Shown here piece after piece: positions 1 through 9,384 of a stretch of DNA of 64,000 bases. Position numbers and translations under genes: made by a program. The DNA lies in NCBI RefSeq assembly GCF_019659805.1, contig NZ_JAIFRO010000002.1, positions 62,001 through 126,000 of the forward strand. The letters run 5' to 3'. The notes under the pieces are model-generated. The model was not told the DNA's origin. It searched no databases and saw only the letters and a list, made by a program, of their open reading frames with translations. Positions within the stretch are counted from its first letter, which is position 1; every line of letters begins with the position of its first letter. This DNA comes from Bartonella raoultii. Lineage in GTDB: Bacteria; Pseudomonadota; Alphaproteobacteria; Rhizobiales; Rhizobiaceae.

Positions 1-253
1 CAGCTGCTTTTTTTTGGGTTTGATATTTCAATTTTCCCAAATCGATAATTTTACACACCGGCGGATCAGCGTTTGGTACAATTTCAACCAAATCAAGCCC
101 CACATCTGCAGCCATAGCAAGAGCTTCTTGCGTTGTAACAATCCCCTGATGTTGTCCTTCGTCATTGATAAGTTGAACGCAAGGGACCCGAATATCTTGA
201 TTTGAACGTGGCCCATCTTTTTGGGTAGATGTCATTTTAAATGGTCTGCGAAT
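1..253 (-). CDS. infC: Translation initiation factor IF-3 (5' part, runs off window)
   Basis: IF-3 binds the 30S subunit, keeps it apart from 50S and proofreads start-codon selection. The visible N-terminal domain reads [18 protein letters not shown], then [17 protein letters not shown], the IF-3 signature. The first ATG is at 235, but I place the start at an ATT (codon 253-251). From there the frame gives (I/M)[14 protein letters not shown], which resembles the N-terminus of rhizobial IF-3. A strong AAGGAG lies 8 nt upstream (262-267), whereas the ATG has no Shine-Dalgarno. Non-AUG starts are the known basis of infC autoregulation in other bacteria. The rest of the gene lies beyond position 1. 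Confidence 0.93.
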   Translation of the reverse strand, partial: MRRPFKMTSTQKDGPRSNQDIRVPCVQLINDEGQHQGIVTTQEALAMAADVGLDLVEIVPNADPPVCKIIDLGKLKYQTQKKAA

Positions 254-261
254 GGCTTATG

Positions 262-267
262 CTCCTT
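262..267 (-). promoter_or_regulatory. Shine-Dalgarno of infC, decides the ATT start
   Basis: On the minus strand AAGGAG is followed by 8 nt and then ATT CGC AGA CCA TTT AAA ATG. The spacing suits the ATT and is too long (26 nt) for the downstream ATG, so it selects the ATT codon. Confidence 0.7.
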
Positions 268-424
268 ATTTTGATTCACTAAAGAACTCATTAATATACA
301 ATTATGCACAGAAAAACAACTAGAATTCACGTTTTTCATAATTTGCTTTATAACTTTTGAAAGTGATTTGAAGTATAAAAGTTTTTATTTTATAAAAGAG
401 ATTATTTTATGAAGGAAAAGAAAA

Positions 425-1207
425 ATGGACTCAGATATTTCTTGTCAGTTTTTTTCTTTTGAGGATACCGCTCTTGCAGTACGTCATCGTAAAGGTCATT
501 GCTTTCCTGGTTTAGTATGGCTTTCTGGTTATCAATCTAATATGTTAGGAAACAAAGCGCTACTCGTTGATCATTTTGCTCAAAAAAATGATTTGTCTTG
601 TTTACGTTTTGATTACTCTGGCCATGGAGAATCGGGAGGTGATTTCTTCCAAGGAACGATTTCACGTTGGGTTAAGGAAAGTTTAGCAGTTTTTGAAACC
701 TATTGTGAAGGATCACAAGTTTTAATTGCTTCCTCTATGGGGGGGTGGATTGCTTTAAAGCTTGCTATGATGCTTGCACAGAAAAATAAGAAGCTTGCGG
801 GCATGATTTTAATTGCACCAGCTCCTGATTTTACACAAACATTAGTAGAACCACAGTTAAGGCCGGAAGAACGGAAAATTTTGGAAGAAAAAGGGCGTGT
901 TGAACGACTTATAGAGCATAATGATGATGAACCGATGCCCTTTACAAAAGCATTTATTGAAGATGGGAGAGATAACTGCGTGATGAAGGGATGCATTGAC
1001 GTTGGCTGTCCTATTCACATTCTCCAAGGGATGGAAGACAATAAGATACCCTATCAGCATACATTAACTTTATTGAATCATTTGCCTTTACATGATGTGA
1101 CATTGACACTCGTTCGTGACGCTGATCATCGTTTTTCGCGTCCACAAGATTTGGAGCTTCTTGAAATGGCTTTGCGGTCATTGATTGACCGAATCCGTGC
1201 AAAATAA
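425..1207 (+). CDS. Alpha/beta hydrolase (ABHD10/palmitoyl thioesterase-like)
   Basis: A 260-residue soluble serine hydrolase. The nucleophile elbow is ASSMGGW (serine near residue 103), preceded by the RFDYSGHGESGG strand-loop typical of the fold. The acid is probably Asp in LQGMEDNKIP and the histidine is in DADHRFS near the C-terminus. The best family match I can name is the alpha/beta hydrolase group containing ABHD10-type thioesterases, so a small ester or thioester substrate is likely but not knowable from sequence. AAGGA sits about 8 nt before the ATG. It lies 33 bp before the YgjP-like gene on the same strand, so the two may be cotranscribed. Confidence 0.85.
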   Translation: MDSDISCQFFSFEDTALAVRHRKGHCFPGLVWLSGYQSNMLGNKALLVDHFAQKNDLSCLRFDYSGHGESGGDFFQGTISRWVKESLAVFETYCEGSQVLIASSMGGWIALKLAMMLAQKNKKLAGMILIAPAPDFTQTLVEPQLRPEERKILEEKGRVERLIEHNDDEPMPFTKAFIEDGRDNCVMKGCIDVGCPIHILQGMEDNKIPYQHTLTLLNHLPLHDVTLTLVRDADHRFSRPQDLELLEMALRSLIDRIRAK

Positions 1208-1240
1208 AGATTAAATTTATAAAAAATAAAGACGTCATAT

Positions 1241-1987
1241 ATGACTGTTTATGAACAGCCTTTTATTTTCTCTAACCACGTTGTACCTTTACGGGTACGG
1301 GAACATAAAAATGCGCGTCGCCTTACATTACGTATTGATGCGCATAAAAGGGAAATTTGTGTAACAACGCCACCAGCAATAAGTTCTTGTTCTGTTCAAA
1401 ATTTTATTGAAAAGCACCGGTCTTGGATTGAGGCACGCCTTTCTCGTATCCAAATTTCTCATGAAGACTTGTATCTCAAAGAGGGAGCGACAATTCCTCT
1501 ATTGGGTGTTGCGCACACCATAAAACATAAAGCAGGACGTGGGATAACAGAAATCGTTGCAGAGAATGTAGGACAAGCGCCTCAAATTATTGTTTATGGT
1601 CAATTAGAATATTTACCAAGACGTGTTGCTGAGGTTTTAAAAAAACAGGCTGCACTCGTTATAACACCGTTGGTGGGATATTATGCAGATAAAGTAGAAC
1701 GTAAGGTAAAATCAATTTGTTATAAAGATACGAAAAGTCGTTGGGGTTCTTGTTCGATATGGGGGCGGCTTTCTTTTTCTTGGCGTCTTGTTATGGCACC
1801 AAAAGAAGTTGTTGAGTATGTTGTAGCACATGAAGTTGCCCACCTTATTGAAATGAATCATGGACCAAAATTTTGGGCTCTTTGTGAAAAACTTTACCCC
1901 AATAGTAAAATGCATCGCACTTGGTTGAAAGAAAATGGTTATAAGTTGCAAGCAATTAATTTTAGCACGTATAAGTTGGAGATATAA
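1241..1987 (+). CDS. YgjP/DUF45-family zinc metallohydrolase
   Basis: A 248-residue protein of the M48-like YgjP (DUF45, SprT-like) family. The zinc motif is HEVAH (197-201), with a third histidine in MNHGPKFW. The family signature DTKSRWGSCS precedes it and FSWRLVMAP follows that. E. coli YgjP has been described as a UTP pyrophosphatase-like or metal-dependent hydrolase, but the cellular role is unsettled. It follows the alpha/beta hydrolase closely. Length and motifs are complete. Confidence 0.88.
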   Translation: MTVYEQPFIFSNHVVPLRVREHKNARRLTLRIDAHKREICVTTPPAISSCSVQNFIEKHRSWIEARLSRIQISHEDLYLKEGATIPLLGVAHTIKHKAGRGITEIVAENVGQAPQIIVYGQLEYLPRRVAEVLKKQAALVITPLVGYYADKVERKVKSICYKDTKSRWGSCSIWGRLSFSWRLVMAPKEVVEYVVAHEVAHLIEMNHGPKFWALCEKLYPNSKMHRTWLKENGYKLQAINFSTYKLEI

Positions 1988-2209
1988 AAAGTTTACCATA
2001 AAGGCGATATTTAAGGGAACTCTTTGTTCAATATACCGTTATGGGTATGCTTTGTCATTTCTGATGAAGAAGCCATTGAAGCTCTCAGCACGATTGTCTT
2101 CCCCTGCTTGGTTTGCTGAGTGTCTTCAATGTTTTTCTTTATCTTTTTTGTACTGTAGCTTATAGTTTCCATTCCTGATAACTTTTAAATTCAGATGGAA
2201 AGAGTAGTG
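1988..2209. other. Intergenic spacer before dapE
   Basis: About 220 bases with no supported gene. A 76-codon frame overlaps the end of the YgjP-like gene but has no recognisable similarity and no ribosome binding site. Confidence 0.5.
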
Positions 2210-3382
2210 ATGTCTGTCCTTACAGATCCAATTCAGATATTACAGGATCTTATTCGTTGTCCTTCTGTGACACCTCATGAAGCGGGTGCTTTATCAACCT
2301 TGGAATATTTTTTGAAAAAGATGGATTTTGATGTTGAGCGTCCCATTTTTTCAGATACAAATACAGATAGTATTGAAAATCTTTATGCGAAATTAGGAAG
2401 TAAAGGGCCTCATCTTATGTTTGCGGGCCATACGGATGTTGTGCCGCCAGGTGCATTGGAAAGCTGGACCTATCCTCCTTTTGAAGCTGTCATAGATCAA
2501 GGAAAATTATACGGGCGGGGTGCTGTTGATATGAAGGGCGGAATCGCTTGTTTTATTGCAGCATTGGCTCGCGTTCTTGAAAAATGCTTTATCAAAGGAA
2601 CAATTAGCCTTCTCATTACAGGAGATGAAGAAGGGCCTGCGCTTAATGGTACAGTAAAACTTCTCAAATGGGCAGAAAAAAAAGGTGAAAAATGGACAGC
2701 AGCTCTTGTAGGAGAACCAACAAGTGTAAAGGCTGTTGGTGATATAATCAAAATTGGCCGTCGAGGATCAATTTCTGGTATTATTACTGTAAAAGGTCGT
2801 CAAGGTCATGTAGCTTTTCCGGAGCGAGCAGCCAATCCTTTGCCTTTAGCAAGTAAGTTTATTCAGGCTTTAACACAAACTGCTTTAGATAAAGGAACAG
2901 AGAATTTCCAACCTAGTAATTTGGAATTGACAACCATTGATACGGGTAATCCTGCGGTGAATATGATTCCAGAGCAGACAATAATTCGCTTTAATATACG
3001 TTATAATGATCTTTGGACAAAAGAGACATTGATGAAAGAAATAGAAAAGCGTCTTGCTTGTGTACAATCAAAAAACAATAAAGATCAAAACCCTTATTAT
3101 CAGCTTGAATGGATTCCAAGTTTAGGGGATGTTTTTTTAACCAAAAATGATAAACTTATTAACACTTTATTGAAAGCTATTGAAAGTGTAACAGGAAATA
3201 GACCAGAATGTTCTACTTCTGGAGGAACTTCTGATGCACGATTTATTAAAGATTATTGTCCAGTGATTGAATGTGGTCTACCTGGGCAAACGATGCATAT
3301 GGTGGATGAGTGTGTTTCTCTTGATGCAATGGAAACCCTTACTTCTATTTATGAGCGCTTCATTATTGATTTTTTTGCGTAA
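2210..3382 (+). CDS. dapE: Succinyl-diaminopimelate desuccinylase
   Basis: Hydrolyses N-succinyl-LL-2,6-diaminopimelate to LL-diaminopimelate and succinate, feeding peptidoglycan and lysine synthesis. It is an M20 di-zinc enzyme. Ligand motifs are seen in order: [31 protein letters not shown] and, near the C-terminus, [23 protein letters not shown] is also typical. I start at the second ATG (2210), giving [22 protein letters not shown], because GGAAAGAG sits just upstream; an in-frame ATG at 2195 would add five residues. dapD is about 20 kb downstream in this window. The usual neighbours in relatives (truA, fmt, def) are not next to it here. Confidence 0.95.
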   Translation: MSVLTDPIQILQDLIRCPSVTPHEAGALSTLEYFLKKMDFDVERPIFSDTNTDSIENLYAKLGSKGPHLMFAGHTDVVPPGALESWTYPPFEAVIDQGKLYGRGAVDMKGGIACFIAALARVLEKCFIKGTISLLITGDEEGPALNGTVKLLKWAEKKGEKWTAALVGEPTSVKAVGDIIKIGRRGSISGIITVKGRQGHVAFPERAANPLPLASKFIQALTQTALDKGTENFQPSNLELTTIDTGNPAVNMIPEQTIIRFNIRYNDLWTKETLMKEIEKRLACVQSKNNKDQNPYYQLEWIPSLGDVFLTKNDKLINTLLKAIESVTGNRPECSTSGGTSDARFIKDYCPVIECGLPGQTMHMVDECVSLDAMETLTSIYERFIIDFFA

Positions 3383-3482
3383 AGAAATATTGATTTTTTA
3401 GAAAATTCTTTTACTCGATGATGCACATTATAAAGTGTTGCATTGTAGTTTGTATGTGTAAAAGATAAGAGTGATGGAAATA

Positions 3483-4682
3483 TTAGTTTGCCAGTTGGTT
3501 TATGATGTAGTCAAGAAGGATTCGTCCCTTACTTGTCGCTTTTAGGCGTTGGTTTCCTTTCATTTCTACTAGCCCTTTTTGTTGTAAATCGATAATTTTT
3601 TCTACTGGTAGGCCTTTAGGGCTTAAGGTTTCATAACGCGCAAGATCCAATCCTTCTGAAAGGCGCAATCCCATAAGAAGCATTTCATCTGCCTGTTCTA
3701 GGGTGGTCAATTGCTCTGTTTCAATGCAGCCATGTCCCGTAGTTTCTACCAAATTGAGCCAATGTTCAGGATATTTTTCATTTATTGTAACATAACGTTT
3801 ACGGGGTTCATTTTGGGAGGGAGATTCTTGTGAATAGATCGAAAAATTCTCTGGTGAATACTCCATAAAACGCCCATGTGCTCCTGGACCAAAGCCGGCA
3901 TATTCGTGATAACGCCAATAAAGAAGATTATGTGCTGATTCAGCACCAGGAATTGCATGGTTTGAGATTTCGTAAGCTGGTAGTCCATGTTGTGAGGTGA
4001 TTTCTTGGGTAAGATGATACAGATCTGCTGCAAGCTCTGAAGCAGGAAGGATGAGTTTTCCTGCGGTATGAAGTCGTTGAAAGGCTGTTCCTTCTTCAAT
4101 TGTTAGTTGATAAAGAGAAAGATGATCTACGGCAAAATCAATAGCTTGAACAAGTTCATATTTCCATTGCTCAAGTGTTTGTTCAGGGCGTGCATAAATG
4201 AGATCAAAGGATAAACGTGGAAAGATTTCGCGTGCTAAAGCAATAGCGTGAAGAGCTTGTTTTACATCATGGAGTCTGCCAAGTTTTCGCAGCGCTTTAT
4301 CATTGAGTGCTTGTACACCTAGAGATAAGCGATTAACACCTGCAGCGCGATATCCACGAAAGCGCTCTGCTTCTACACTGGATGGGTTGGCTTCTAGTGT
4401 AATTTCAACTTTATTATCGATTGTCCATTTTTTTGCAATTGCTTGCAATAAATTGTCAACAGTCTGAGGTTCCATAAGAGAGGGGGTTCCGCCACCGATA
4501 AAAATGCTTGTAACATGACGTGGACCTATTTTATGATATTGCGTTTTTATTTCACGTTCAAAGGCATTTACAAAACGGGGTTGATCAACACCGTGAATAC
4601 GAACATGTGAATTAAAATCACAATAAGGACATTTGGCAGCACAGAAGGGCCAATGAACGTAAATTCCAAAAGTTTCATTCAT
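3483..4682 (-). CDS. hemW: Radical SAM heme chaperone HemW
   Basis: A 399-residue radical SAM protein with the cluster motif CAAKCPYC at residues 14-21 (C-x3-C-x2-C) directly after [17 protein letters not shown] and LEANPSS follow, and there is a C-terminal winged-helix part. It resembles oxygen-independent coproporphyrinogen oxidase HemN, but the short length and N-terminus fit HemW, which inserts heme rather than making it. That suits Bartonella, which takes heme from the host. Its start overlaps the stop of rdgB by 4 bases (ATGA), so the pair is translationally coupled. Confidence 0.93.
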   Translation of the reverse strand: MNETFGIYVHWPFCAAKCPYCDFNSHVRIHGVDQPRFVNAFEREIKTQYHKIGPRHVTSIFIGGGTPSLMEPQTVDNLLQAIAKKWTIDNKVEITLEANPSSVEAERFRGYRAAGVNRLSLGVQALNDKALRKLGRLHDVKQALHAIALAREIFPRLSFDLIYARPEQTLEQWKYELVQAIDFAVDHLSLYQLTIEEGTAFQRLHTAGKLILPASELAADLYHLTQEITSQHGLPAYEISNHAIPGAESAHNLLYWRYHEYAGFGPGAHGRFMEYSPENFSIYSQESPSQNEPRKRYVTINEKYPEHWLNLVETTGHGCIETEQLTTLEQADEMLLMGLRLSEGLDLARYETLSPKGLPVEKIIDLQQKGLVEMKGNQRLKATSKGRILLDYIINQLAN

Positions 4683-5326
4683 GAGAGAGCCAAAAGGTTT
4701 TCTGCAAAAAGTTTAAAAGCGCGTGCACGATGTGAGAGGGGGGTTTTATCACCGAGTTTCCAGTCATGTTTTTGCTCTGTTGACATTTCTCCAAAGGTCT
4801 TTTCATAGCCATCTGGTAGAAAAATAGCATCAAAGCCAAAGCCTTTATCTCCACGCGGAGGCCAGATGAGTGATCCTTCAACCTGTCCGCGAAAATATTC
4901 TGCATGAGCATCAGGCCATGCAATGCAAATAACGGATATAAAACGGCCTTTTCGTTGGCTTTTTTTATGCGCTCCAATTTTTTGAAATTCATCTTCTATT
5001 TTTTGCATAGCTTTGGAAAAATTACGGGTACCATCAGGCTGAAGAGCAAGATCCGCTGTATAAACACCTGGTGCACCTCCAAAAGCATCGACCTCCAAGC
5101 CTGAATCATCAGAAAGGGCAGGAATCCCTGTACTTTTTGCAGCTGCAAAAGCCTTGATATAGGCATTTTCTTCAAATGTTGTTCCTGTTTCTTGTGGTTC
5201 AGGCAATCCTAGCTTTTTTGCAGATTGTATGGTTAAGCCGAAGGGCGTCACTAAAGTGGTAATTTCGTGCAATTTACCTGTATTATGTGTAGCAATGACG
5301 AGTTGTTTGTTGTCTATACTTCTCAT
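4679..5326 (-). CDS. rdgB: Non-canonical purine NTP (dITP/XTP) pyrophosphatase
   Basis: Ham1/RdgB family, 215 residues. It hydrolyses dITP, ITP and XTP to monophosphates and so cleans the nucleotide pool. Motifs: [15 protein letters not shown] at the N-terminus (substrate loop), [48 protein letters not shown] and the C-terminal [17 protein letters not shown] start at 5326 because GGAG lies 8 nt upstream; the frame is open farther to 5398, but that extension is not family-like. It overlaps hemW by 4 bases. Confidence 0.95.
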   Translation of the reverse strand: MRSIDNKQLVIATHNTGKLHEITTLVTPFGLTIQSAKKLGLPEPQETGTTFEENAYIKAFAAAKSTGIPALSDDSGLEVDAFGGAPGVYTADLALQPDGTRNFSKAMQKIEDEFQKIGAHKKSQRKGRFISVICIAWPDAHAEYFRGQVEGSLIWPPRGDKGFGFDAIFLPDGYEKTFGEMSTEQKHDWKLGDKTPLSHRARAFKLFAENLLALS

Positions 5327-5561
5327 ATACATTTCTCCAAAAATAAAAGGAAATAGCTTTTTATACACGAAAACTCCATTCAAAGAATTTTTTTGCATTG
5401 AACAATGATGGGAAAGACATCTAAAAGGCTCTTCCTTTTTAAGGATAGCATTTTTTATTATAAATATGTAAAATGTATTTTCACTGCTTTAGATTATTTG
5501 ACCAAACCTTGGCAAAACTTATATAAGAAGAAAGTGTTTTTAAGGTAGTAAATTAATTGTG

Positions 5562-6632
5562 ATGAAGCACAAACCTATTGATAATGAGCTAAAATATCTT
5601 GATGAGCGTTCGCGTGATATTTTTCGTCATATTGTTGAAACTTATCTTAATGATGGCGAGCCTGTAGGGTCTCGTAATCTTTCACGGCTTTTGCGACAGA
5701 CATTATCGCCTGCAACGATTCGCAATGTGATGAGTGATCTTGAACATCTTGGTTTGATTTATGCACCGCATGTATCGGCAGGGCGAATGCCGACGCAATC
5801 AGGTTTACGTTTTTTTGTTGATGCATTTATGGAAGCAGGTGATTTACCAGACGAGGAGCGTGAAAATATTGAATCTCAAGTCAAGGAAGCGGGTCATGCA
5901 CAATCTGTTGAACATTTTCTCATCCAAGCAAGTCGTGTTCTTTCAGATCTTTCACGTGGGGCAGGGCTTGTTTTGGCAACAAAACATGAGGGGACATTGA
6001 AACATATTGAGTTTGTACGTCTTGATGGGGAACATGCTCTTGCTGTTTTAGTAACTCAACAAGGTGAGGTTGAAAATCGTATTGTTCATTTACCAGAAGG
6101 GGTAACCCATGCACAATTGACGGAAGCAACCAATTTTCTCAATGCCCATATTCAGGGGCGCACATTGAGTGAAGCAAAAGAAGAAATTGCACGTTTATGC
6201 CTAGAAACACGAGCTGCGCTGGATCATTTGTCCCATCATCTTGTTGAAACGGGTCTTGCTGTATGGGGAGGTGAGGACTCTGATCATAAAATACATCTTA
6301 TTGTTCGTGGGAGGAGTAATTTGCTTGAAGATGTAAAAGCAGAAGAAGATTTAGAGCGATTACGACACTTGTTTGATGATCTTGAAACACGTGAAAGCAT
6401 GGCGCAGTTGCTCGATTTAACGGATGAAGGTTCAGGGGTTCGTATTTTTATTGGTTCAGAGAATAAGTTGTTTTCGCTTTCTGGCTCCTCTTTAGTTGTG
6501 GCACCTTATCGTGATTCACAACAAAGAGTCATTGGTGCTTTAGGCGTTATTGGACCCACACGGCTTAATTATGCAAGGATTGTACCCATGGTTGATTACA
6601 CAGCGCAACTCGTCTCACAATTATTGCGTTAA
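5562..6632 (+). CDS. hrcA: Heat-inducible transcription repressor HrcA
   Basis: HrcA represses groESL-type operons by binding the CIRCE inverted repeat and is released when GroE is busy with misfolded protein. The protein has 356 residues. The N-terminal winged helix includes LDERSRDIFRHIVETYL, EPVGSRNLSRLL and LSPATIRNVMSDLEHLG, followed by a GAF-like domain and dimerisation region ending GPTRLNYARIVPMVDYTA. A GTG directly precedes the ATG and could be used instead (5559); the only Shine-Dalgarno candidate (AAGG) is rather far upstream. grpE follows 124 bases downstream on the same strand, the common hrcA-grpE pair. I find no CIRCE element in this window, so the target is elsewhere. Confidence 0.96.
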   Translation: MKHKPIDNELKYLDERSRDIFRHIVETYLNDGEPVGSRNLSRLLRQTLSPATIRNVMSDLEHLGLIYAPHVSAGRMPTQSGLRFFVDAFMEAGDLPDEERENIESQVKEAGHAQSVEHFLIQASRVLSDLSRGAGLVLATKHEGTLKHIEFVRLDGEHALAVLVTQQGEVENRIVHLPEGVTHAQLTEATNFLNAHIQGRTLSEAKEEIARLCLETRAALDHLSHHLVETGLAVWGGEDSDHKIHLIVRGRSNLLEDVKAEEDLERLRHLFDDLETRESMAQLLDLTDEGSGVRIFIGSENKLFSLSGSSLVVAPYRDSQQRVIGALGVIGPTRLNYARIVPMVDYTAQLVSQLLR

Positions 6633-6691
6633 AATGAGCAGATGAATATTTGTACTGTAAATGCGCATTGTATTAAGATACAAAAACACCT

Positions 6692-6721
6692 CTTGATTTT
6701 TGTTTGTAAAACTTTGATATC
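6692..6721 (+). promoter_or_regulatory. Candidate heat-shock (sigma-32) promoter of grpE
   Basis: CTTGAT at 6692-6697 is separated by about 17 bases from TTGATATC, close to alphaproteobacterial RpoH promoters (CTTGA, then a TATNT-like box). Read by eye only; position relative to the grpE start (6757) is suitable. Confidence 0.3.
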
Positions 6722-6756
6722 GAGAATAACAAATCTTATGAAGGAATGGAATTTTT

Positions 6757-7431
6757 ATGTCTGATGAAAAAAACAAATTTACTGACGCTTCATTGGAAAA
6801 TTGCGATTTAAAAAAACCATCTGATCGCGATACACTTAAAAAAGCTGCTGATGAACTTTTAAAAACACATGAAGAAGAAGTTCACGCAGACCTTGAAGAA
6901 GAAGAAAGTGAGGCTATTGATCCCTTAGTGGCTTTGCAAGATGAAAACAAGGAACTAAAAAGTCAACTTTTACGTCTTGCCGCCGATATGGAAAATCTTC
7001 GACGTCGTACTGCGCGTGATGTTGCGGATGCGAAGGCTTATTCAATTGCTAATTTTGCGCGTGATATGTTATCTGTTTCTGATAATCTTAATCGTGCATT
7101 GGAGGCTATTCCAGAAGGTGCGCGTGAAAATGATGCCGGTTTGAAAACATTAGCTGAGGGCGTTGAAATGACAGAACGTGCAATGATAGCAGCATTAGAA
7201 CGTCATGGTGTGCAGAAAATTCATCCAGAGGGACAAAAATTTGATCCTCACTTTCATCAAGCAATGTTTGAGATTCCTAATTCCGATGTTCCTGAAAACA
7301 CTGTGCAGCAAGTTGTTCAAGCAGGTTACATTATTGGTGAACGTGTTTTGCGTCCAGCGATAGTGGGTGTGGCCAAAGGAGGAGCAAAAGAAGCTCCTAA
7401 AGAATCTCCAGTTGAATCTAAGCCCGCATAA
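6757..7431 (+). CDS. grpE: Nucleotide exchange factor GrpE
   Basis: Releases ADP from DnaK and so resets the Hsp70 cycle; dnaK and dnaJ lie 7 kb downstream. The 224-residue protein has an acidic, charged N-terminal tail, a long coiled-coil helix (residues about 65-110, [20 protein letters not shown]), the conserved [10 protein letters not shown], and the C-terminal beta domain with [17 protein letters not shown] and [24 protein letters not shown] sits 11-12 bases before the ATG. A hairpin terminator follows. Confidence 0.97.
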   Translation: MSDEKNKFTDASLENCDLKKPSDRDTLKKAADELLKTHEEEVHADLEEEESEAIDPLVALQDENKELKSQLLRLAADMENLRRRTARDVADAKAYSIANFARDMLSVSDNLNRALEAIPEGARENDAGLKTLAEGVEMTERAMIAALERHGVQKIHPEGQKFDPHFHQAMFEIPNSDVPENTVQQVVQAGYIIGERVLRPAIVGVAKGGAKEAPKESPVESKPA

Positions 7432-7511
7432 TACTTTTATAAAAAGGGCTTAAAATAGCGATCTTTATTGTAGTTTATCCTTATATTTTGCAAAAAACAT
7501 ATTATCAATCT

Positions 7512-7538
7512 AAGGGTGTCTTTACACCCTTTTATTTT
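7512..7538 (+). terminator. Rho-independent terminator after grpE
   Basis: AAGGGTGT, loop CTTT, ACACCCTT, then TTATTTT. The 8-bp stem is perfect. It overlaps the last codons of the convergent thpR gene. Confidence 0.75.
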
Positions 7539-8070
7539 GAAGCATCCAGCTTCCTTTTACTTTATAAAGGGTATCGCTTGAGGGAGAGGGCGATAACAGT
7601 AAAACAAAATGATTAATCTCAAAGGGAGCAAACGAAAAATCCCCCCGTGAAGATAGATAAAAAGGAAGATCTTTTGGATTTATATCAAGTAGCCGCGCAA
7701 GAGTGATATGGGGTATGAATTGCCTTTCCTCAGCAGGAAAGCCTAAGCGGTTCCGGATGGTTTGCATCTGCTCATGTAAAAGATTGAGAGCTTCACAAGG
7801 GGCAATACGTACAACAAGAGAATGTGGAGCATTTTTTGAACCAAAAACTTCAAAACCCTTTGTTTGTAGTATAAAAGAAGAAAGTTTTATTGTCTCAAAG
7901 GCACGCATAAGTTCATTTTCTAGGAAATTTTCAACTTCACCAAAAAAAGACAATGTGACATGAAAATTCTGTGGATTAATCCATTGTGCTTTTGGTAAAC
8001 CATCTTGTAGCGATATAAGTGCTTGTGTTGTTTGTTGAGGAATTTGAAGAGCACTAAATAAACGAGACAT
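7522..8070 (-). CDS. thpR: RNA 2',3'-cyclic phosphodiesterase (LigT family)
   Basis: The 182-residue protein is a 2H phosphoesterase that opens 2',3'-cyclic phosphates (and ligates 2'-5' RNA ends in vitro). Both catalytic HxT motifs are visible: FHVTLSFFG (His37) and PHITLARL (His121), at the normal separation. The N-terminus MSRLFSALQIP is typical. It converges with grpE and overlaps its terminator. The substrate in the cell is unknown. Confidence 0.9.
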   Translation of the reverse strand: MSRLFSALQIPQQTTQALISLQDGLPKAQWINPQNFHVTLSFFGEVENFLENELMRAFETIKLSSFILQTKGFEVFGSKNAPHSLVVRIAPCEALNLLHEQMQTIRNRLGFPAEERQFIPHITLARLLDINPKDLPFYLSSRGDFSFAPFEINHFVLLLSPSPSSDTLYKVKGSWMLQNKRV

Positions 8071-8541
8071 GGGTGTTTTCTTATAATAAAAAATGTCACT
8101 GTCAGTAAAACAGTAGATTAATTAAGAGTTCAGTATAACATGAAAGATAAGGCAATTATTTAGAAAAATTATGTCTAAAAAATATTTTCTGTTATGATGC
8201 GTTAAATGCATAAAATATATTTATCATTCAGAGAATGATTATCATAACGATAAAACTATATTGCTATATGTTTCATCACAAAGATACGTCGCAAAGGTTT
8301 AATTGTGATAACAGTTGAAATAGGGAATAAATATTTAAACTGACTGGGTAGAGTTTGAAACAAAAACAAACATAAATATTGTGTACAATACAATCGCTAG
8401 TAAATATTTATGCGGGCGATCACTGTAACGTCTCTTAATTGATGATATCAATGCCGGTAAAGAAAAGAATAAAAAATCGAGAACAATAATAAGCAGCTTT
8501 CTTTATTTTAAGGATAAGCATGGATCTGCATACAATGAATT
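8071..8541. other. Intergenic region with Fur-like palindrome and a startless open frame
   Basis: About 470 bases between thpR and HPr. It holds a perfect palindrome ATCATTC-AGA-GAATGAT (8223-8239) inside a TTATC-rich Fur-like sequence. On the minus strand, a 50-60 codon open frame ending at 8335 (LPALISSIKRRYSDRPHKYL, then hydrophobic) has no ATG or GTG start near its head. It may be a membrane-protein remnant. I cannot name it. Confidence 0.4.
8221..8252. promoter_or_regulatory. Fur-like palindromic site
   Basis: TTATCATTCAGAGAATGATT then ATCATAACGATAA. The core 7-3-7 palindrome is exact and the bases resemble the GATAATGATAATCATTATC Fur consensus. No iron gene adjoins it, so the target is unclear. 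Confidence 0.35.
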
Positions 8542-8838
8542 TTAATTTTCTTCTCCAAATTTATTATTGATGAGTTTTTCAAGAGCATTAAGAACATCAG
8601 TTGCTTCTGGTCCCCAAACACGAATCGTGAGATTGCAACCAGAAGAAGCTGCTAACATCATAAGTCCCATAATCGATGAACCGCCCACGATTTTTCCATC
8701 TTTTTCAACTTCAACAATAGCGTTGAAATTTTCAACAGTTTGAACAAATTTTGCAGAAGCACGTGCATGCAGCCCACGTTTATTGCAGATATTGAAATGA
8801 CGACTTAGTTTAAATGGAAGAGGGTTTTTGGAAAGCAT
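8542..8838 (-). CDS. HPr-family phosphocarrier protein
   Basis: A small phosphocarrier of the regulatory phosphotransferase system. RGLHARASAKFV carries the His phosphorylated from EI, and GGSSIMGLMMLAAS carries the regulatory Ser (Ser46 equivalent) that HPr kinase would modify. With the start at 8838 it has 98 residues, a normal size. An upstream in-frame ATG at 8877 would add 13 residues and overlap the EIIA gene by 14 bases; both starts lack a clear Shine-Dalgarno. It is the last gene of a minus-strand run BatR, BatS, HprK, EIIA-Man, HPr. No sugar permease (EIIB/C) is nearby, so the role is regulatory rather than sugar uptake. Confidence 0.93.
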   Translation of the reverse strand: MLSKNPLPFKLSRHFNICNKRGLHARASAKFVQTVENFNAIVEVEKDGKIVGGSSIMGLMMLAASSGCNLTIRVWGPEATDVLNALEKLINNKFGEEN

Positions 8839-8863
8839 CGGTGTTTCATTATCCGCTATAAAA

Positions 8864-9253
8864 TTATACTGGTACATTAATATATTTACGTCCTGCTTCT
8901 TGTGCTATTCTTAAAGCCTTTGATAATGAAATATCAGGACATTGGCGAATAGAAATGAGTTTAATGAGCATAGGTAAATTAACACCCGCAATCATTTCAA
9001 TACGTCCTTTTTCAATAACAGAAATTGCTATATTTGAAGGTGTTCCACCAAACACATCTGTTAATATAATCACGCCATGATTTGTATTTGTAGAGGAAAC
9101 TGCAGCGATAATATCATTTCGACGCTGATCTATATCATCATCGGGATAGATGCATATTGTTGCAAACTTTTCTTGTGTTCCAAGAACATGTTCTACAGCG
9201 CGTAGAAATTCAACAGCCAATTCACCGTGCGTTACAAGCACGAGTCCAATCAT
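8864..9253 (-). CDS. PTS EIIA-Man family regulatory protein
   Basis: 129 residues, ManX/EIIA-mannose fold. MIGLVLVTHGELAVEF contains the phosphorylated His9; TDVFGGTPSNIA is the conserved substrate-loop motif of the family. The protein stands alone, without EIIB, C or D domains. In alphaproteobacteria such lone EIIA-Man proteins sit beside HprK and HPr and are thought to report phosphoenolpyruvate or nitrogen state. It is placed between hprK and the HPr gene. Confidence 0.92.
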   Translation of the reverse strand: MIGLVLVTHGELAVEFLRAVEHVLGTQEKFATICIYPDDDIDQRRNDIIAAVSSTNTNHGVIILTDVFGGTPSNIAISVIEKGRIEMIAGVNLPMLIKLISIRQCPDISLSKALRIAQEAGRKYINVPV

Positions 9254-9384
9254 TTATGCAAACTCCTGTTAACTAAAGGATCTGATCATATGGTAGGAAA
9301 TGTATTTTACAAAGCTTTGTTCTTCTGCCAAGCAAAATTTGCAAAAAAAAGTAAAAAATGTGATTTTTTATATTTAGAAAAAAA

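Noticed and set aside
5400-5560. CIRCE element near hrcA, grpE or dnaK
   Set aside because: I looked for TTAGCACTC / GAGTGCTAA arms before the heat-shock genes and found none. HrcA targets must lie outside.
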